Origin: Pseudomonadota bacterium
Lineage (GTDB): Bacteria; Pseudomonadota; Gammaproteobacteria; Burkholderiales; SG8-39
DNA length: 57,163 bases
Direction of reading: 5' to 3'
Assembly (NCBI GenBank): GCA_026399375.1
Contig: JAPLRD010000220.1
Span: 7,261-64,423, forward strand
Under the pieces are notes generated by a model. That model did no database searches. It was not told where the DNA came from and saw only the letters and a list, made by a program, of their open reading frames with translations. Both the position numbers and the translations under genes were made by a program. Below, piece after piece: positions 1 through 8,293 of this stretch. Each line of letters opens with the position of its first letter. Position 1 is the stretch's first letter.

Positions 1-16
1 GCCAGATACCTCCAGC

Positions 17-424
17 ATGAATTGGGCTGCGTACGCTGTTATCTGCCTCATTGCCCTTCTCGGAGCGGTATGGACTAGCCAGGAAGGCAGGGCCTCAGGG
101 GGAAAGAAACGCATCTGGGCTTCGATTTTGTATGCCCTGATGCTGTTCGTCATCGGCGCGGATATGTTCTTGAACATCAACATGGCAAGCGCGTCAAGAA
201 CCGAAAGGATGGTTCTTGGGTACATCAACAGCAAGTACACCACCACATCGAAAAATGGAAGCCATTCCTACCGCGTCTATGTGACCTCACCAATGAATTC
301 CAGTAGCATCGTTTCGCTGCCGATTGATCATGCAACTTGGGATCGAATACGCAAGGGTGATGCAATAAAGCTCAGACTTTTTCGTGGAGGGTTGGGGCAG
401 GATTATTGGCAGTACGAGCGTTGA
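17..424 (+). CDS. Small membrane protein of unknown function
   Basis: The product is 135 aa if translation starts at the ATG at 17. The frame is open to the window edge, so the true start could lie upstream. Two hydrophobic segments (about residues 4-20 and 33-52) are followed by a polar C-terminal part of about 80 residues that probably folds outside the membrane. It contains motifs such as YRVYVTSP and ends DYWQYER. I recognise no family. Base composition looks less GC-rich than in the neighbouring genes, which may mean it is a recent arrival. It is followed by about 140 nt without features and then by the convergent Bug-type gene. No function is proposed. Confidence 0.55.
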   Translation: MNWAAYAVICLIALLGAVWTSQEGRASGGKKRIWASILYALMLFVIGADMFLNINMASASRTERMVLGYINSKYTTTSKNGSHSYRVYVTSPMNSSSIVSLPIDHATWDRIRKGDAIKLRLFRGGLGQDYWQYER

Positions 425-563
425 CGCAGCAACCGCTACCGGTCTGAAGCACTCATTCCGGGCGCGGGTCGCAGGCTGGCGTTAGAACGGCGCCGTGCGG
501 CGCGAACGGCGAATGGCAACCCGCCGTGCAAAGGCGGCAAGGGGATTCAACGAAGTCTATGCT

Positions 564-1541
564 TCAATCGACCTTGATGCCAAGTTTGCGGATCAGATCG
601 CCCCAGCGGACGTTCTCCGATCCGATGAATTCCGCAAACTGTTGCGGCGTCGTGACCCGCAGGTCGGCGGAGATGCCATCAAAAGTGCTGATTGTAGCGG
701 GCAGCATCGCGGCATCACGCCACGTCGCGTAGATCTTGTCGATGATGGCGCGTGGCGTTCCCGCGGGCGCGATCAAGCCGAACCACGTCTCTACCGAGAA
801 GCCCGGGTAGCCCGACTCCGCGACTGTGGGCAACTCGGGAAGATGGCGCGAACGCTTGGCCGAGGTAATCGCGATCCCCTTGAGTCTTCCCTGTTTGATG
901 TGCTGCAGCGTGGTTGCAAGCGAACTCTCCATGCTCATCAGCACTGTTCCCGACAGCAGATCGGGAACGATCTGGCTCGACCCCTTGTACGGCACGTGGG
1001 TCAGCGTGATCCCCGCAGTGGCCTGCAGAAGTTCCGCGGCGAGGTGGTTGCTGGACCCAACTCCAGAAGTCGCATAGTTCAGCTTGCCCGGATTGGCCTT
1101 CGCGTAGGCCACCATGCCGCCAAGATCGCTGAATGGCGCTCCCGGGTTGGCGACGAGCGCGCATGGCGTGATCCCGACGAGTGAGATCGGCGCCAGATCC
1201 TTTTCGACCGAGAATGGGATCTTCGTGTAGATATACGGGCCTATCGCCAGGCTGCTGACCGCGGAGAGGCCGATCGTGTAGCCGTCCGCGGGCGCCTTGG
1301 CAACCGCGTCGGTGCCTATGTTGCCGCCGGCCCCAGAACGGTTTTCGACGACAAATTGCTGGCCGAGTTTGTCCGACAGCGCTTTCGCCGCGGTGCGCCC
1401 CATGATGTCGGTCGGGCCCCCCGGCGGGAACGGCACGATCAACTTCACCGGTTTGGATGGATATGCGTCTTGCGCCCAGCCGGCCAGCGGCGCGAGTGCT
1501 GCGGCGCCTGCTGCAGCGACAACAAAATCTCGCCTGTTCAT
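564..1541 (-). CDS. Bug/TctC-family tricarboxylate-type substrate-binding protein
   Basis: This is a 325 aa periplasmic binding protein of the Bug (TctC-like) family, which binds carboxylates or other small polar solutes. The start at 1541 gives MNRRDFVVAAAGAAAL, a twin-arginine-like signal peptide, and an AAAGGA ribosome site lies 7 nt upstream. The in-frame extension to 1646 has no such support. Family hallmarks are YPSKPVKLIVPFPPGGPTD after the signal, FVVENRSGAGGNIG, the THVPYKGSSQ segment and a C-terminal GIKVD. No TctA/TctB membrane genes are adjacent, which is common for orphan Bug proteins. The substrate cannot be read from sequence. Confidence 0.93.
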   Translation of the reverse strand: MNRRDFVVAAAGAAALAPLAGWAQDAYPSKPVKLIVPFPPGGPTDIMGRTAAKALSDKLGQQFVVENRSGAGGNIGTDAVAKAPADGYTIGLSAVSSLAIGPYIYTKIPFSVEKDLAPISLVGITPCALVANPGAPFSDLGGMVAYAKANPGKLNYATSGVGSSNHLAAELLQATAGITLTHVPYKGSSQIVPDLLSGTVLMSMESSLATTLQHIKQGRLKGIAITSAKRSRHLPELPTVAESGYPGFSVETWFGLIAPAGTPRAIIDKIYATWRDAAMLPATISTFDGISADLRVTTPQQFAEFIGSENVRWGDLIRKLGIKVD

Positions 1542-2019
1542 CGATTGTTCCTTTTTGGGTTTCTTTGATCGGCCATGACCTGTGTTGAATCTTGATCCAG
1601 ATCCTGTGAGAGTCTTCAGTCTAGCGTAGAGCCAAGGCAGGTTCAATCATTCGCTTGCCTTCTGTGGTGTTGGAATGGGGGGGAAAGACGCCAGCGCGGG
1701 CGTCCGTAGTGTGTCGGGTTGAGCAGCAGGCACCTTGGGTAAGCCGACCCCTGCCGGGATGCCAGTGGGCCGCAGGTGTTGCAGGTAACAACCGGCCACA
1801 ACTCGACGTTCAAATGAGGTCTCAATCCATCCTCTGAATGCACGCAATGCGGGCGGGACACGCTGCTGAAATCCGGATAAGCGACCTCTAAACGCCCCTG
1901 TTTGCGGCATCGGCTTATCGCCAAGCTGTGAGAATACCTTGGTATCGGCAATAGTTCCGTATGGGTCAGCCGATCTACGCGGAACTGTGTTTGCCGTTTC
2001 GACGCAACAGGAGGGCAGT
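1542..2019. other. Long intergenic stretch with no convincing gene
   Basis: These 478 nt lie between the divergent Bug-type gene and the small repeat protein. Two overlapping minus-strand frames stay open for 100-210 codons, but they lack ribosome sites and recognisable domains, and one runs antisense through the next gene. The part from about 1650 to 1905 could be a remnant of a dispersed element. The promoters of both flanking genes should lie here, but I could not identify clear boxes. Confidence 0.4.
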
Positions 2020-2484
2020 ATGTCCATCTCGCCGATTTCCCCGAGTTTCAGCACCCAACAACCCGGTGGCACGCAGGGCAGCATCAGGCAGATACGCCAG
2101 GATTTCCAGAACCTCGCCAGCGCACTCAAGTCGGGAGATTTATCCGGCGCCAAGAGCGCTGTTTCCACGCTGCAGCAGTTGATGCAGGGTTTCCAGCCTC
2201 CCGGCAGTTCCGGCGCGCTGCAGGGCGGTGGCGGTAAGCCGCCCGACAAACTCGGCATGGATCTGGCGGCAATCGGCAAGGCATTGCAGTCAGGCGACCT
2301 TGGGTCGGCGCAGGACGCTCTGAAGAAGATGCTGGATGAAATGCAGGCCGCGGCCGCAGGGCATCAGCGCAATGCAATCGGTTTGCAGGGTGCGTACAAT
2401 CCGCCCGCCGCCTCCATGGGAGCAGGCGGCGGAGCGAACGATAGCGCTCCGGCAGGAACGGTAAGGATCAATACCACCGCGTAA
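2020..2484 (+). CDS. Small protein with two helical SGDL-type repeats
   Basis: The product is 154 aa from the ATG at 2020, which follows a strong CAGGAGGG ribosome site; the longer frame from 1939 is unlikely. Two related amphipathic segments are visible: FQNLASALKSGDLSGAKSA (about residues 29-47) and LAAIGKALQSGDLGSAQDA (about residues 85-103). They are separated by Gly/Pro-rich linkers. The N-terminus MSISPISPSF and the C-terminus TVRINTTA resemble those of a second small protein at 56496-56693. There is no signal peptide or membrane segment. The role is unknown; repeat-bearing helices of this type often mediate protein contacts, but that is inference. Confidence 0.75.
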   Translation: MSISPISPSFSTQQPGGTQGSIRQIRQDFQNLASALKSGDLSGAKSAVSTLQQLMQGFQPPGSSGALQGGGGKPPDKLGMDLAAIGKALQSGDLGSAQDALKKMLDEMQAAAAGHQRNAIGLQGAYNPPAASMGAGGGANDSAPAGTVRINTTA

Positions 2485-2573
2485 GCGCGCGACGATGCGT
2501 GTCGCTGCCGTCTGCGATTAGCCGGGCACTCAGTAGAAGCGGGAAGTTTGCCGGCTGCAGAGTCGCAATCCGT

Positions 2574-3275
2574 TCAAGCGGGAGGCGCAACGCCTCCCGC
2601 GTTATTTGGGTGATGATTGCGCAAGAAGGACGTCATGTGAAAGCGCGCCTGGACCGGCGCATAGCGGTAATCCCGGCCGACGGGGCAGGCATGGCGCGCG
2701 AGACAGCCGATATCCATGCAAGCAGGCTCCGGATTTCCGGCGAGGTGCCGTGCGCAGGCAGGGACATCGTAGGCTTTGCCATCGAACGCACCCACCGGGC
2801 ATGCGCTCAGGCACGGCCGGTCGGCGCAACTGGCGCAGGGGTTTGCCCTGCCGTCGGCTTGCGGCAATTCGATATCTTCGGCAAACAGCAACGCCCCCCG
2901 ATATCCATGCCACACGCCATAATCCGGGTGAATCAGCAGCCCCAGAGGCGATGGATGGCAGGGTTCGGCGCGCATGGCCCAGCGCTGAAACGGCAGGTAA
3001 GGGCGCTCGAAAGGGAAAACCGCCCGTGCACCGAACTGCGCTGCAAGAGGGCTCAGAACCTGCACCGACCATTCGTCCAGGATCATCGGTCTGCCGGTAC
3101 GCGCGGCGTCGAAAGCACGCCACATATGCGGACCGGCATTGCCTGCGAGGTAGACGGTGCGCGCCGGAATGTCCTGCGCCAGCGGCGGTACGCCGTCGCC
3201 GGCTTCGGGGTGAAACGCACCGCGCGGGGTGAGCCCCGCGTTCCGAAGAGACTGCTCTATATCGTTCCTGTCCAT
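2574..3275 (-). CDS. 4Fe-4S dicluster protein, QueG-like C-terminal ferredoxin module
   Basis: This 233 aa protein starts at the ATG at 3275, preceded by GAAGGACG; an upstream TTG at 3293 is weaker. The C-terminal half carries two cysteine sets typical of two [4Fe-4S] clusters: CASCADRPCLSACPVGAF, then C..H..C with CMDIGCLARHACPVG. This resembles the ferredoxin domain of epoxyqueuosine-reductase-like proteins, but the protein is far shorter than QueG and lacks its cobalamin domain. It lies 85 nt downstream of the TRAP permease on the same strand and may be cotranscribed. A role as electron donor, for example to the corrinoid activator at 33.6 kb, is only a guess. Confidence 0.8.
   Translation of the reverse strand: MDRNDIEQSLRNAGLTPRGAFHPEAGDGVPPLAQDIPARTVYLAGNAGPHMWRAFDAARTGRPMILDEWSVQVLSPLAAQFGARAVFPFERPYLPFQRWAMRAEPCHPSPLGLLIHPDYGVWHGYRGALLFAEDIELPQADGRANPCASCADRPCLSACPVGAFDGKAYDVPACARHLAGNPEPACMDIGCLARHACPVGRDYRYAPVQARFHMTSFLRNHHPNNAGGVAPPA
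2578..2600. terminator. Hairpin between convergent genes
   Basis: A perfect 10-bp stem, GCGGGAGGCG / CGCCTCCCGC, with a CAA loop overlaps the last codons of the Fe-S protein gene. On the plus strand it is followed by GTTATTT. It is placed to end the transcript of the small repeat protein gene (stop at 2484) and perhaps also the opposing one. The T-run is weak. Confidence 0.6.
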
Positions 3276-3360
3276 CACCGTCCTTCGTGCCAACCTGATG
3301 CCGTTCGCCGGACGCCGTGCCTCCCGAAAGGCGTGAAGTACGACCCACGGCCGGCTTCGC

Positions 3361-4677
3361 TTACTTCGCCATCGTGCCCGGCAGCCAGAGCGCGATCTGC
3401 GGAAACGCGATCACCAGTCCCAGCGCGAAGAACTGCAGGAACAGATAGGGCCAGATCGAAGCGAAAATGTCGTTGAGGGAAATATCCTTGGGCACGACGC
3501 CCTTCAGATAGAACGCCGCGGGTCCGAAAGGCGGCGAAATGTAGGAGATCTGCATGTTCATGCAGAACAGCACGCCCAGCCATACCAGATCGAAACCCAG
3601 GGCCGATGCCACGGGAACGAATATCGGCGCGGTCAGAAACAGGATACCGATCCAGTCGATGAAACAGCCGAGCACGATCCAGATGAGCTGGATGATGATC
3701 AGCACGCCCATCGGGCCGACCGGCAGGCTGGTCATGGTGTCCTGAATCAGCCGCGTCCCGCCGGCCAGCGTATAGACACCAATCAGGGCCGAGGATCCGA
3801 AGAACAGCCAGTAGAGCATCACCGTGACCTTGGTAGTGTCGGCCACCGCGATTTTGATGTTGGCCCAACTGAGGCGCCGGTTGACCGCCGCCGCTATCAT
3901 GGCGCCGATCACACCCACGCCTGCGGCTTCGGTAGGCGTGGCCCAGCCGAGATAGAGCGAGCCGAGAACGCTGAAGGCGACGAACGTGGGCAGGGCCAGG
4001 TCGCGCAGCAACGCCAACTTTGCCGACAGCGGAATCGCCAGTTCCTCCGCCGTCGCGGGTGGCGCGATTTCCGGCTGCAGCTTGCAGCGTATGACAATGT
4101 AGATGATGTACAAGCCCGCCAGCAGCAATCCGGGCAGCACGCCCGCCATATAGAGCTGGCCTATCGACACGCCCGCCGTCAGGCCCCACATGATGAATAC
4201 CACGCTCGGTGGTATCAGTGTGGCGAGTCCGCCGCCGGCGCAGATGCAGCCCAGCGCCAAGTCTTTCTTATAGCCGCGGTTCAGCATGGCCGGCAGCGCG
4301 ACCACACCCATGGTGACGATCTCGGCGCCGATCACGCCCACCATCGCCGCCATCAGTGCGCAGGAGATGATCACCGCAACAGCGAGTCCGCCGCGCATGG
4401 TGCCGGCCCAGACGTGCACGGTGTTGAAGATCGCCTCCGCGATGCCCGCCCGCTCCAGGATGCAGGCCATGAATATGAACAGCGGCACCGATACGAGGAC
4501 GTAGTTTCCCATCAACGTGAAAATGCGGCTGACGATCAGCGTCAGGCCGGGTTCGCCGAAGAGAAACAGCGTAAACACCACGGCGACCGCGCCGGTGGCG
4601 AAGGCGAGCGGCAGGCCTGCGAGCAGGATGATGATGAAACAGACGACGAACAGCACCGACAGCAGCGTGATGCTCAT
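3361..4677 (-). CDS. dctM: TRAP transporter large permease (DctM family), transporter 1
   Basis: This 438 aa integral membrane protein is the ion-coupled transport subunit of a tripartite ATP-independent periplasmic transporter. The start MSITLLSVLFVVCF at 4677 overlaps the stop of the small subunit by ATGA, so the two are translationally coupled. Around 12 hydrophobic helices are visible. DctM signatures include PLFIFMACILERAGIAE, LGCICAGGGLATLIPPSVVF and SYISPPFGPAAFYLKGV. It is the third gene of a dctP-Q-M unit reading leftward from the divergent promoter at about 6.3 kb. The substrate is set by the DctP protein and is unknown. Confidence 0.95.
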   Translation of the reverse strand: MSITLLSVLFVVCFIIILLAGLPLAFATGAVAVVFTLFLFGEPGLTLIVSRIFTLMGNYVLVSVPLFIFMACILERAGIAEAIFNTVHVWAGTMRGGLAVAVIISCALMAAMVGVIGAEIVTMGVVALPAMLNRGYKKDLALGCICAGGGLATLIPPSVVFIMWGLTAGVSIGQLYMAGVLPGLLLAGLYIIYIVIRCKLQPEIAPPATAEELAIPLSAKLALLRDLALPTFVAFSVLGSLYLGWATPTEAAGVGVIGAMIAAAVNRRLSWANIKIAVADTTKVTVMLYWLFFGSSALIGVYTLAGGTRLIQDTMTSLPVGPMGVLIIIQLIWIVLGCFIDWIGILFLTAPIFVPVASALGFDLVWLGVLFCMNMQISYISPPFGPAAFYLKGVVPKDISLNDIFASIWPYLFLQFFALGLVIAFPQIALWLPGTMAK

Positions 4678-5222
4678 GCCTTGCGCTCCGCGTAACCCGA
4701 TTCGCGCAGCAGGTTGGCGACGCCCTGGAAAACCAGGAGCACGCCGGCAACGGGAATCGCCAGCTTCACCGGCCATATCAGCGGATTCCAGGGCGTGCCC
4801 GTGGTCTCGCCCTGCGAGATCGAATCCCAGGCCATCAGGCCGCCGACATAGACCAGGGCGCCTACATACAGAAAGAAAAACAGCGAGGTGAACAGGTCAA
4901 TGCGCAGGCGGTTCCTGGCACTCAGACGCTCGTAGATCAAGTCGATGCGAACGTGGCGGTTATGCTGGTGCGCGTAGGCTCCGCCCAGGAGGTAGGCGAC
5001 CGCCGAAACGTAGATCACCGTTTCGTTGCTCCAGGTGGTCGGGCTATCGAAGGTCGTGCGCGCGATCACCTCATAGATGACCGCGACCGTGACGATCAGG
5101 ATGGCGTAGCCCCAGGCGAGGCCCAGCCATTCATTGATCCCGTCGATGGCATCGCAAAAGCGCGACGCAGCGGAGGGGGAGGAGCGAGCCTGCCCCCCCG
5201 CAGGCTCTTCTCCCCGGCTCAT
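4674..5222 (-). CDS. dctQ: TRAP transporter small permease (DctQ family), transporter 1
   Basis: This is a 182 aa protein with four transmembrane helices and a polar N-terminal tail of about 30 residues. The family segment TTWSNETVIYVSAVAYLLGGAYAHQHNRHVRIDLIYERLS carries the conserved HVRIDL motif of DctQ proteins (only part of it is diagnostic). The start at 5222 overlaps the dctP stop by ATGA, and its own stop overlaps the dctM start the same way. It is the middle subunit of TRAP transporter 1. Confidence 0.94.
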   Translation of the reverse strand: MSRGEEPAGGQARSSPSAASRFCDAIDGINEWLGLAWGYAILIVTVAVIYEVIARTTFDSPTTWSNETVIYVSAVAYLLGGAYAHQHNRHVRIDLIYERLSARNRLRIDLFTSLFFFLYVGALVYVGGLMAWDSISQGETTGTPWNPLIWPVKLAIPVAGVLLVFQGVANLLRESGYAERKA

Positions 5223-6253
5223 GCAATCAGGCCGAGATCACGCAGCCATGCGGTTTGAGAGTCGAACGCTTTCTTGGCGAAAGCGGATTTCTTCGACCAG
5301 TCGGTCCAGGTGTTGTGGGCGAGATCGCGCACCTTGCGCAACTCCTCCGGGCTCCAGGTGATCTGGTTGATGCCCTTTTGCTTGAGTTCGGCGATCACCT
5401 TCACGTCTTCGACCGCGACGCGCTGGATCTGGTCCCAGGTCCATTCGCGCACGCAGCTGGAAACGATCTGTTTCAGGTCATCGGGCAGGGAGCGCCAGGC
5501 CGCCATGTTGACGGTGAAATCCTGCGCCGGCATGGAGTGGGTGAACATCACCGGGAACTTGGCTACTTCGTGGAAACCCATGCGCTGGTTCATGGACATC
5601 GTCGCCCAGTCGGCGGCGTCGACCACGCCCTTATCCAGCGCCGAATAGACTTCGCCACCGGGGATGACGACGATGGAGCCGCCCATCTTGGTCAGGATTT
5701 CCGCGTTGATACCCTGCGGCGAGCGCACCTTGACGCCTTTGAAATCCGCCATGCTGCGGATCGGTTTTTTCGACACGATGGATTCCAGCCCCCACCAGGA
5801 CATGCCGACGCAATAGGCGTTGAAACGCGCGTAGGCCTCGCGCAGCATTTCCAGGCCGCCCTTGTGGTAGTACCAGGCTTCCGCCTGCCACGGATGCTGG
5901 TAGCCGAAGGCGAGGTCGCCGATCACGGCGAAACCGGCATCCTTGCCGGTGAAATACACCGGAGCGGTGGACTGTACCTGCAGCGCACCCGCCTGCACCG
6001 CGTCCAGCGTCTCGAACACGCCGACCACCGCGCCCGCCGCGAACGGCTGTATTTCCAGCCGCCCGTGGCTCGCCTTGCCGATGCGCGCGCACAGGTCCTC
6101 GAAGGCCTTGTAGGTGATCTCGGCCGAACTCCACATCGACTGCGCTTTCCACTTGATCGCCTGCTGCGACTTGACGATTGCGGGAAAACCAAGGCTGGCG
6201 GCGCCGGCGGCTGCCGCTGCGCCGGTTAAAAACTTGCGACGTTCTACGCTCAT
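5219..6253 (-). CDS. dctP: TRAP transporter substrate-binding protein (DctP family), transporter 1
   Basis: The product is a 344 aa periplasmic protein. The ATG at 6253 follows an AGGGGGATTGAAC ribosome site and gives MSVERRKFLTGAAAAAGAAS, a twin-arginine signal. Binding-protein landmarks are the carboxylate-contacting arginine region GVKVRSPQGINAEILTKMGG, the IPGGEVYSALDKGVVDAADW motif and a C-terminal helix ending TAWLRDLGLIA. The pattern is closest to the alpha-keto-acid/TakP-like branch. It heads the dctPQM unit, which diverges from a PhyH-type dioxygenase gene across one copy of the island operator (6335-6353). Confidence 0.94.
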   Translation of the reverse strand: MSVERRKFLTGAAAAAGAASLGFPAIVKSQQAIKWKAQSMWSSAEITYKAFEDLCARIGKASHGRLEIQPFAAGAVVGVFETLDAVQAGALQVQSTAPVYFTGKDAGFAVIGDLAFGYQHPWQAEAWYYHKGGLEMLREAYARFNAYCVGMSWWGLESIVSKKPIRSMADFKGVKVRSPQGINAEILTKMGGSIVVIPGGEVYSALDKGVVDAADWATMSMNQRMGFHEVAKFPVMFTHSMPAQDFTVNMAAWRSLPDDLKQIVSSCVREWTWDQIQRVAVEDVKVIAELKQKGINQITWSPEELRKVRDLAHNTWTDWSKKSAFAKKAFDSQTAWLRDLGLIA

Positions 6254-6334
6254 GTTCAATCCCCCTTTTTTTGACCGCTCGATTGTGTGCTCATCCGCGC
6301 AGGGAACGGTTGACAGCGCGGCGGCGACCTCCGA

Positions 6335-6366
6335 TGATATGTCAGTCGTATTTGACCAACATATCA
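6335..6366. promoter_or_regulatory. Island operator site A with extended inverted repeat
   Basis: Positions 6335-6353 read TGATATGTCAGTCGTATTT, one of six related 19-bp sites. This copy also forms a longer dyad: TGATATGTCAGTC at 6335-6347 against the complement of GACCAACATATCA at 6354-6366, matching at 11 of 13 positions. It lies between the divergent dctP (start 6253) and PhyH (start 6438) genes, so it could control both. The likely ligand is the GntR/FCD regulator at 28.1 kb. Confidence 0.65.
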
Positions 6367-6437
6367 CTAAGGTTTTTCCAACGCAAGCGCGGGCGCGTGC
6401 CGCGGGCTGCACAGACAGAAGAAGGGGGGAGCGACAC

Positions 6438-7271
6438 ATGCCGAAACTGCTTTCAGCCGCAGCGGTCGAACAGTACAACCACGACGGCTACTTTTTCCCG
6501 ACGGCGGTGATGAGCCGGGACGAGGCGGCGCGCTACCGCCGCTGCCTCGAGGAGCACGAGGCAGGGACAGGGGCGCCGCTGCAGGGCAACTGGCGCCACA
6601 AGATGCATCTGCTTTTCACCTGGGCCGACGAGCTGGTGCACCACCCGAAGATCCTCGATGCGGTCGAGGACGTGATCGGTCCGGATATCCTGTGCTGGAC
6701 CAGCAATTTCTTCATCAAGGAAGCACACAGCCCCGGCTTCGTCTCCTGGCACCAGGATTCGACCTACTGGGGCCTGGATCCGGATGACGTCATTACCGCG
6801 TGGGTGGCCTTGAGCGATGTCACGCCGGAAAACGGCTACATGCAGTTCATCCCGGGCAGCCAGAAGGTCGACCAGCTGCCGCATGTGGACACCTTCCACA
6901 AGGACAACCTGCTCTCGCGCGGCCAGGAGATCGCGGTCGAAGTGGATAAATCCAAGGCCGTCGGCATTCCCCTGCGGGCGGGTGAAATTTCGCTGCACCA
7001 CATCAAATTGGTGCACGGCTCCGACGCCAATCGCAGCAACGACCGGCGCATCGGCATGGCCATCCGCTATATTCCCACCTATGTGCGCCAGACCAAGGTG
7101 CGCGACTCGGCGATGCTGGTGCGCGGCGTCGACAAGTACCACAATTTCGACGACGAGCCTCGCCCCAAGGCAGACCTCGACCCGGCGGCGCTGGCCGCGC
7201 ACGCGGACGCAGTGGGGCGCCAGGTGAAGGCGTTATACCAGGGTACCGACAAGCAGGAATTCCGCGCCTGA
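6438..7271 (+). CDS. PhyH-family Fe(II)/2-oxoglutarate dioxygenase 1
   Basis: This 277 aa cytoplasmic enzyme belongs to the phytanoyl-CoA/ectoine dioxygenase family. The start at 6438 is preceded by GAAGGGGGGAGC; the longer open frame upstream reads through the operator and is not credible. The iron facial triad is visible as WHQDSTYWG (His and Asp) and LHHIKLVHGSDANRS (distal His), followed by a conserved Arg in RRIGMAIRYIP for 2-oxoglutarate. Such enzymes hydroxylate small molecules, and hydroxylation at an N- or O-methyl group would release formaldehyde. The gene precedes the first PanB-like gene by 30 nt and shares its transcript. The substrate is unknown. Confidence 0.92.
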   Translation: MPKLLSAAAVEQYNHDGYFFPTAVMSRDEAARYRRCLEEHEAGTGAPLQGNWRHKMHLLFTWADELVHHPKILDAVEDVIGPDILCWTSNFFIKEAHSPGFVSWHQDSTYWGLDPDDVITAWVALSDVTPENGYMQFIPGSQKVDQLPHVDTFHKDNLLSRGQEIAVEVDKSKAVGIPLRAGEISLHHIKLVHGSDANRSNDRRIGMAIRYIPTYVRQTKVRDSAMLVRGVDKYHNFDDEPRPKADLDPAALAAHADAVGRQVKALYQGTDKQEFRA

Positions 7272-7301
7272 AAGCGCATTACGTATATGGGAGGGGCAGA
7301 A

Positions 7302-8165
7302 GTGACCGAAGAACGCAAGAAACTGACCGTGCCGGATCTGAAGGAAGCGAAGAAATCCGGTCGCAAGCTGGTCATGGCCTCGATTCCGGACTATCCGTCT
7401 GCGGTATGGGCGGAGCGCGCCGGGCTGGACATCCTCGGCATAGGCGACAGCCTGGGCATGGTGAGTTACGGCTTTTCCAATACCCTGCCGGTGACGGTGG
7501 ACATGATGATCCAGCACTGCCAGGCGGTGCGCCGCGGCGCGCCCAACACATTCAACCTCGTCGCCATGCCTTACGGCAGCTATCCGAATCCGGACATTGC
7601 GGTGATGAATGCGCTGCGCTTCATGAAGGAGGGGGGCGTGGACTGCGTCAAGATCCAGGGCGGGCGCGACAAGTTTCCCATCCTGAAGGCCATCGCCGAC
7701 GCCGGCGTGCCGGTGATGAGTCACGTCGGCATGTGCCCGCATTTCGTGCACCAGTACGGCGGCTTCAAGCTGCAGGGCAAGACGGCGGAGGAAGCGCTCA
7801 AAATCATCGACGACGCCAAAGCCATCCAGGAAGCGGGCTGCATCGGTTTCGAAATCGAGGCGGTGCCGGCACCCGTGGCCAAGGCGGTGGACGCGGCGGT
7901 GGACATTTTCACCTTCGGCATCGGTGCCGGCCCCGCAAGCTGCGGCCAGCTGCTGCTCGCCTTCGACCTGTTGGGTGTGTTCGACCAGTTCAAACCCAAA
8001 TTCACCAAGCGCTACGCCAACATTTCCCAGATCGCGGTGGATGCCTTGAAGACGTACGCTGCAGAGGTTCGCAGCGGACAGTTTCCCGACGCAGAGCACA
8101 GCTATTCGATGAAGCCGGAAGAAATCGCCCGGCTGGAACAGGCGACGGGACGGAAGCTGCAGTAA
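7302..8165 (+). CDS. PanB-like protein 1 (ketopantoate hydroxymethyltransferase homologue, altered metal site)
   Basis: The product is 287 aa from a GTG at 7302, placed 6 nt after GGGAGGGG; an ATG at 7287 lies before that ribosome site. It aligns along its length with PanB of the PEP mutase/isocitrate lyase superfamily: GDSLGMVSYGFSNTLPVTV, RRGAPNTFN, SHVGMCPHFVHQYGGFKLQGK, FEIEAVP and TFGIGAG. Against E. coli PanB it keeps Asp45 (GDS), His136 (SHVG) and Glu181 (EIEAVP), but Asp84 is Ala (LVAMPY) and Glu114 is Gln (VKIQGG). Two acidic residues of the Mg site are therefore gone, and true ketopantoate synthesis is doubtful. It follows a PhyH dioxygenase gene in one operon. Confidence 0.9.
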   Translation: MTEERKKLTVPDLKEAKKSGRKLVMASIPDYPSAVWAERAGLDILGIGDSLGMVSYGFSNTLPVTVDMMIQHCQAVRRGAPNTFNLVAMPYGSYPNPDIAVMNALRFMKEGGVDCVKIQGGRDKFPILKAIADAGVPVMSHVGMCPHFVHQYGGFKLQGKTAEEALKIIDDAKAIQEAGCIGFEIEAVPAPVAKAVDAAVDIFTFGIGAGPASCGQLLLAFDLLGVFDQFKPKFTKRYANISQIAVDALKTYAAEVRSGQFPDAEHSYSMKPEEIARLEQATGRKLQ

Positions 8166-8172
8166 CAGTAGT

Positions 8173-8234
8173 CCGTAACAAAATGTATTTTGTTACGGCA
8201 GATATAGGGGAGCACGAGGGGAGGTATCCCCTCG
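8173..8234 (+). repeat. Two-hairpin intergenic element, copy R1
   Basis: Hairpin 1 spans 8173-8198: CCGTAACAAAAT, loop GT, ATTTTGTTACGG. A linker contains ATAGGGGAG. Hairpin 2 spans 8215-8234: CGAGGGGA, loop GGTA, TCCCCTCG. The same layout occurs at 31484 and 32605 with compensatory stem changes. This copy lies in the 3' untranslated part of the PhyH-PanB transcript, upstream of the terminator at 8244. Confidence 0.7.
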
Positions 8235-8243
8235 TTTGGTTCC

Positions 8244-8275
8244 AAGAAAACGGCGCGGAAACCGCGCCGTTTCTT
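8244..8275. terminator. Strong hairpin terminator between convergent operons
   Basis: The stem AAGAAAACGGCGCGG / CCGCGCCGTTTCTT has one bulged A and an AAA loop, with A-rich and T-rich flanks on both strands. It sits between the PhyH1-PanB1 unit (stop 8165) and the end of the long leftward operon (8294), so it can act in both directions. Confidence 0.85.
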
Positions 8276-8293
8276 TGCTTCGGATCTTGAATC

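Noticed and set aside
1643-2279. Minus-strand coding in the gap before the small repeat protein
   Set aside because: Two overlapping open frames exist, but they lack ribosome sites and family signatures, and part of one is antisense to a better supported gene.
7302-8165. Calling the gene panB for pantothenate synthesis
   Set aside because: Two metal-site residues are replaced, panC and panD are absent, and the context is a methyl-compound island.
8173-8234. The two-hairpin element as a plain intrinsic terminator
   Set aside because: Neither hairpin is followed by a T-run, the linker between hairpins is conserved, a proper terminator follows at 8244, and the other two copies lie inside an operon.
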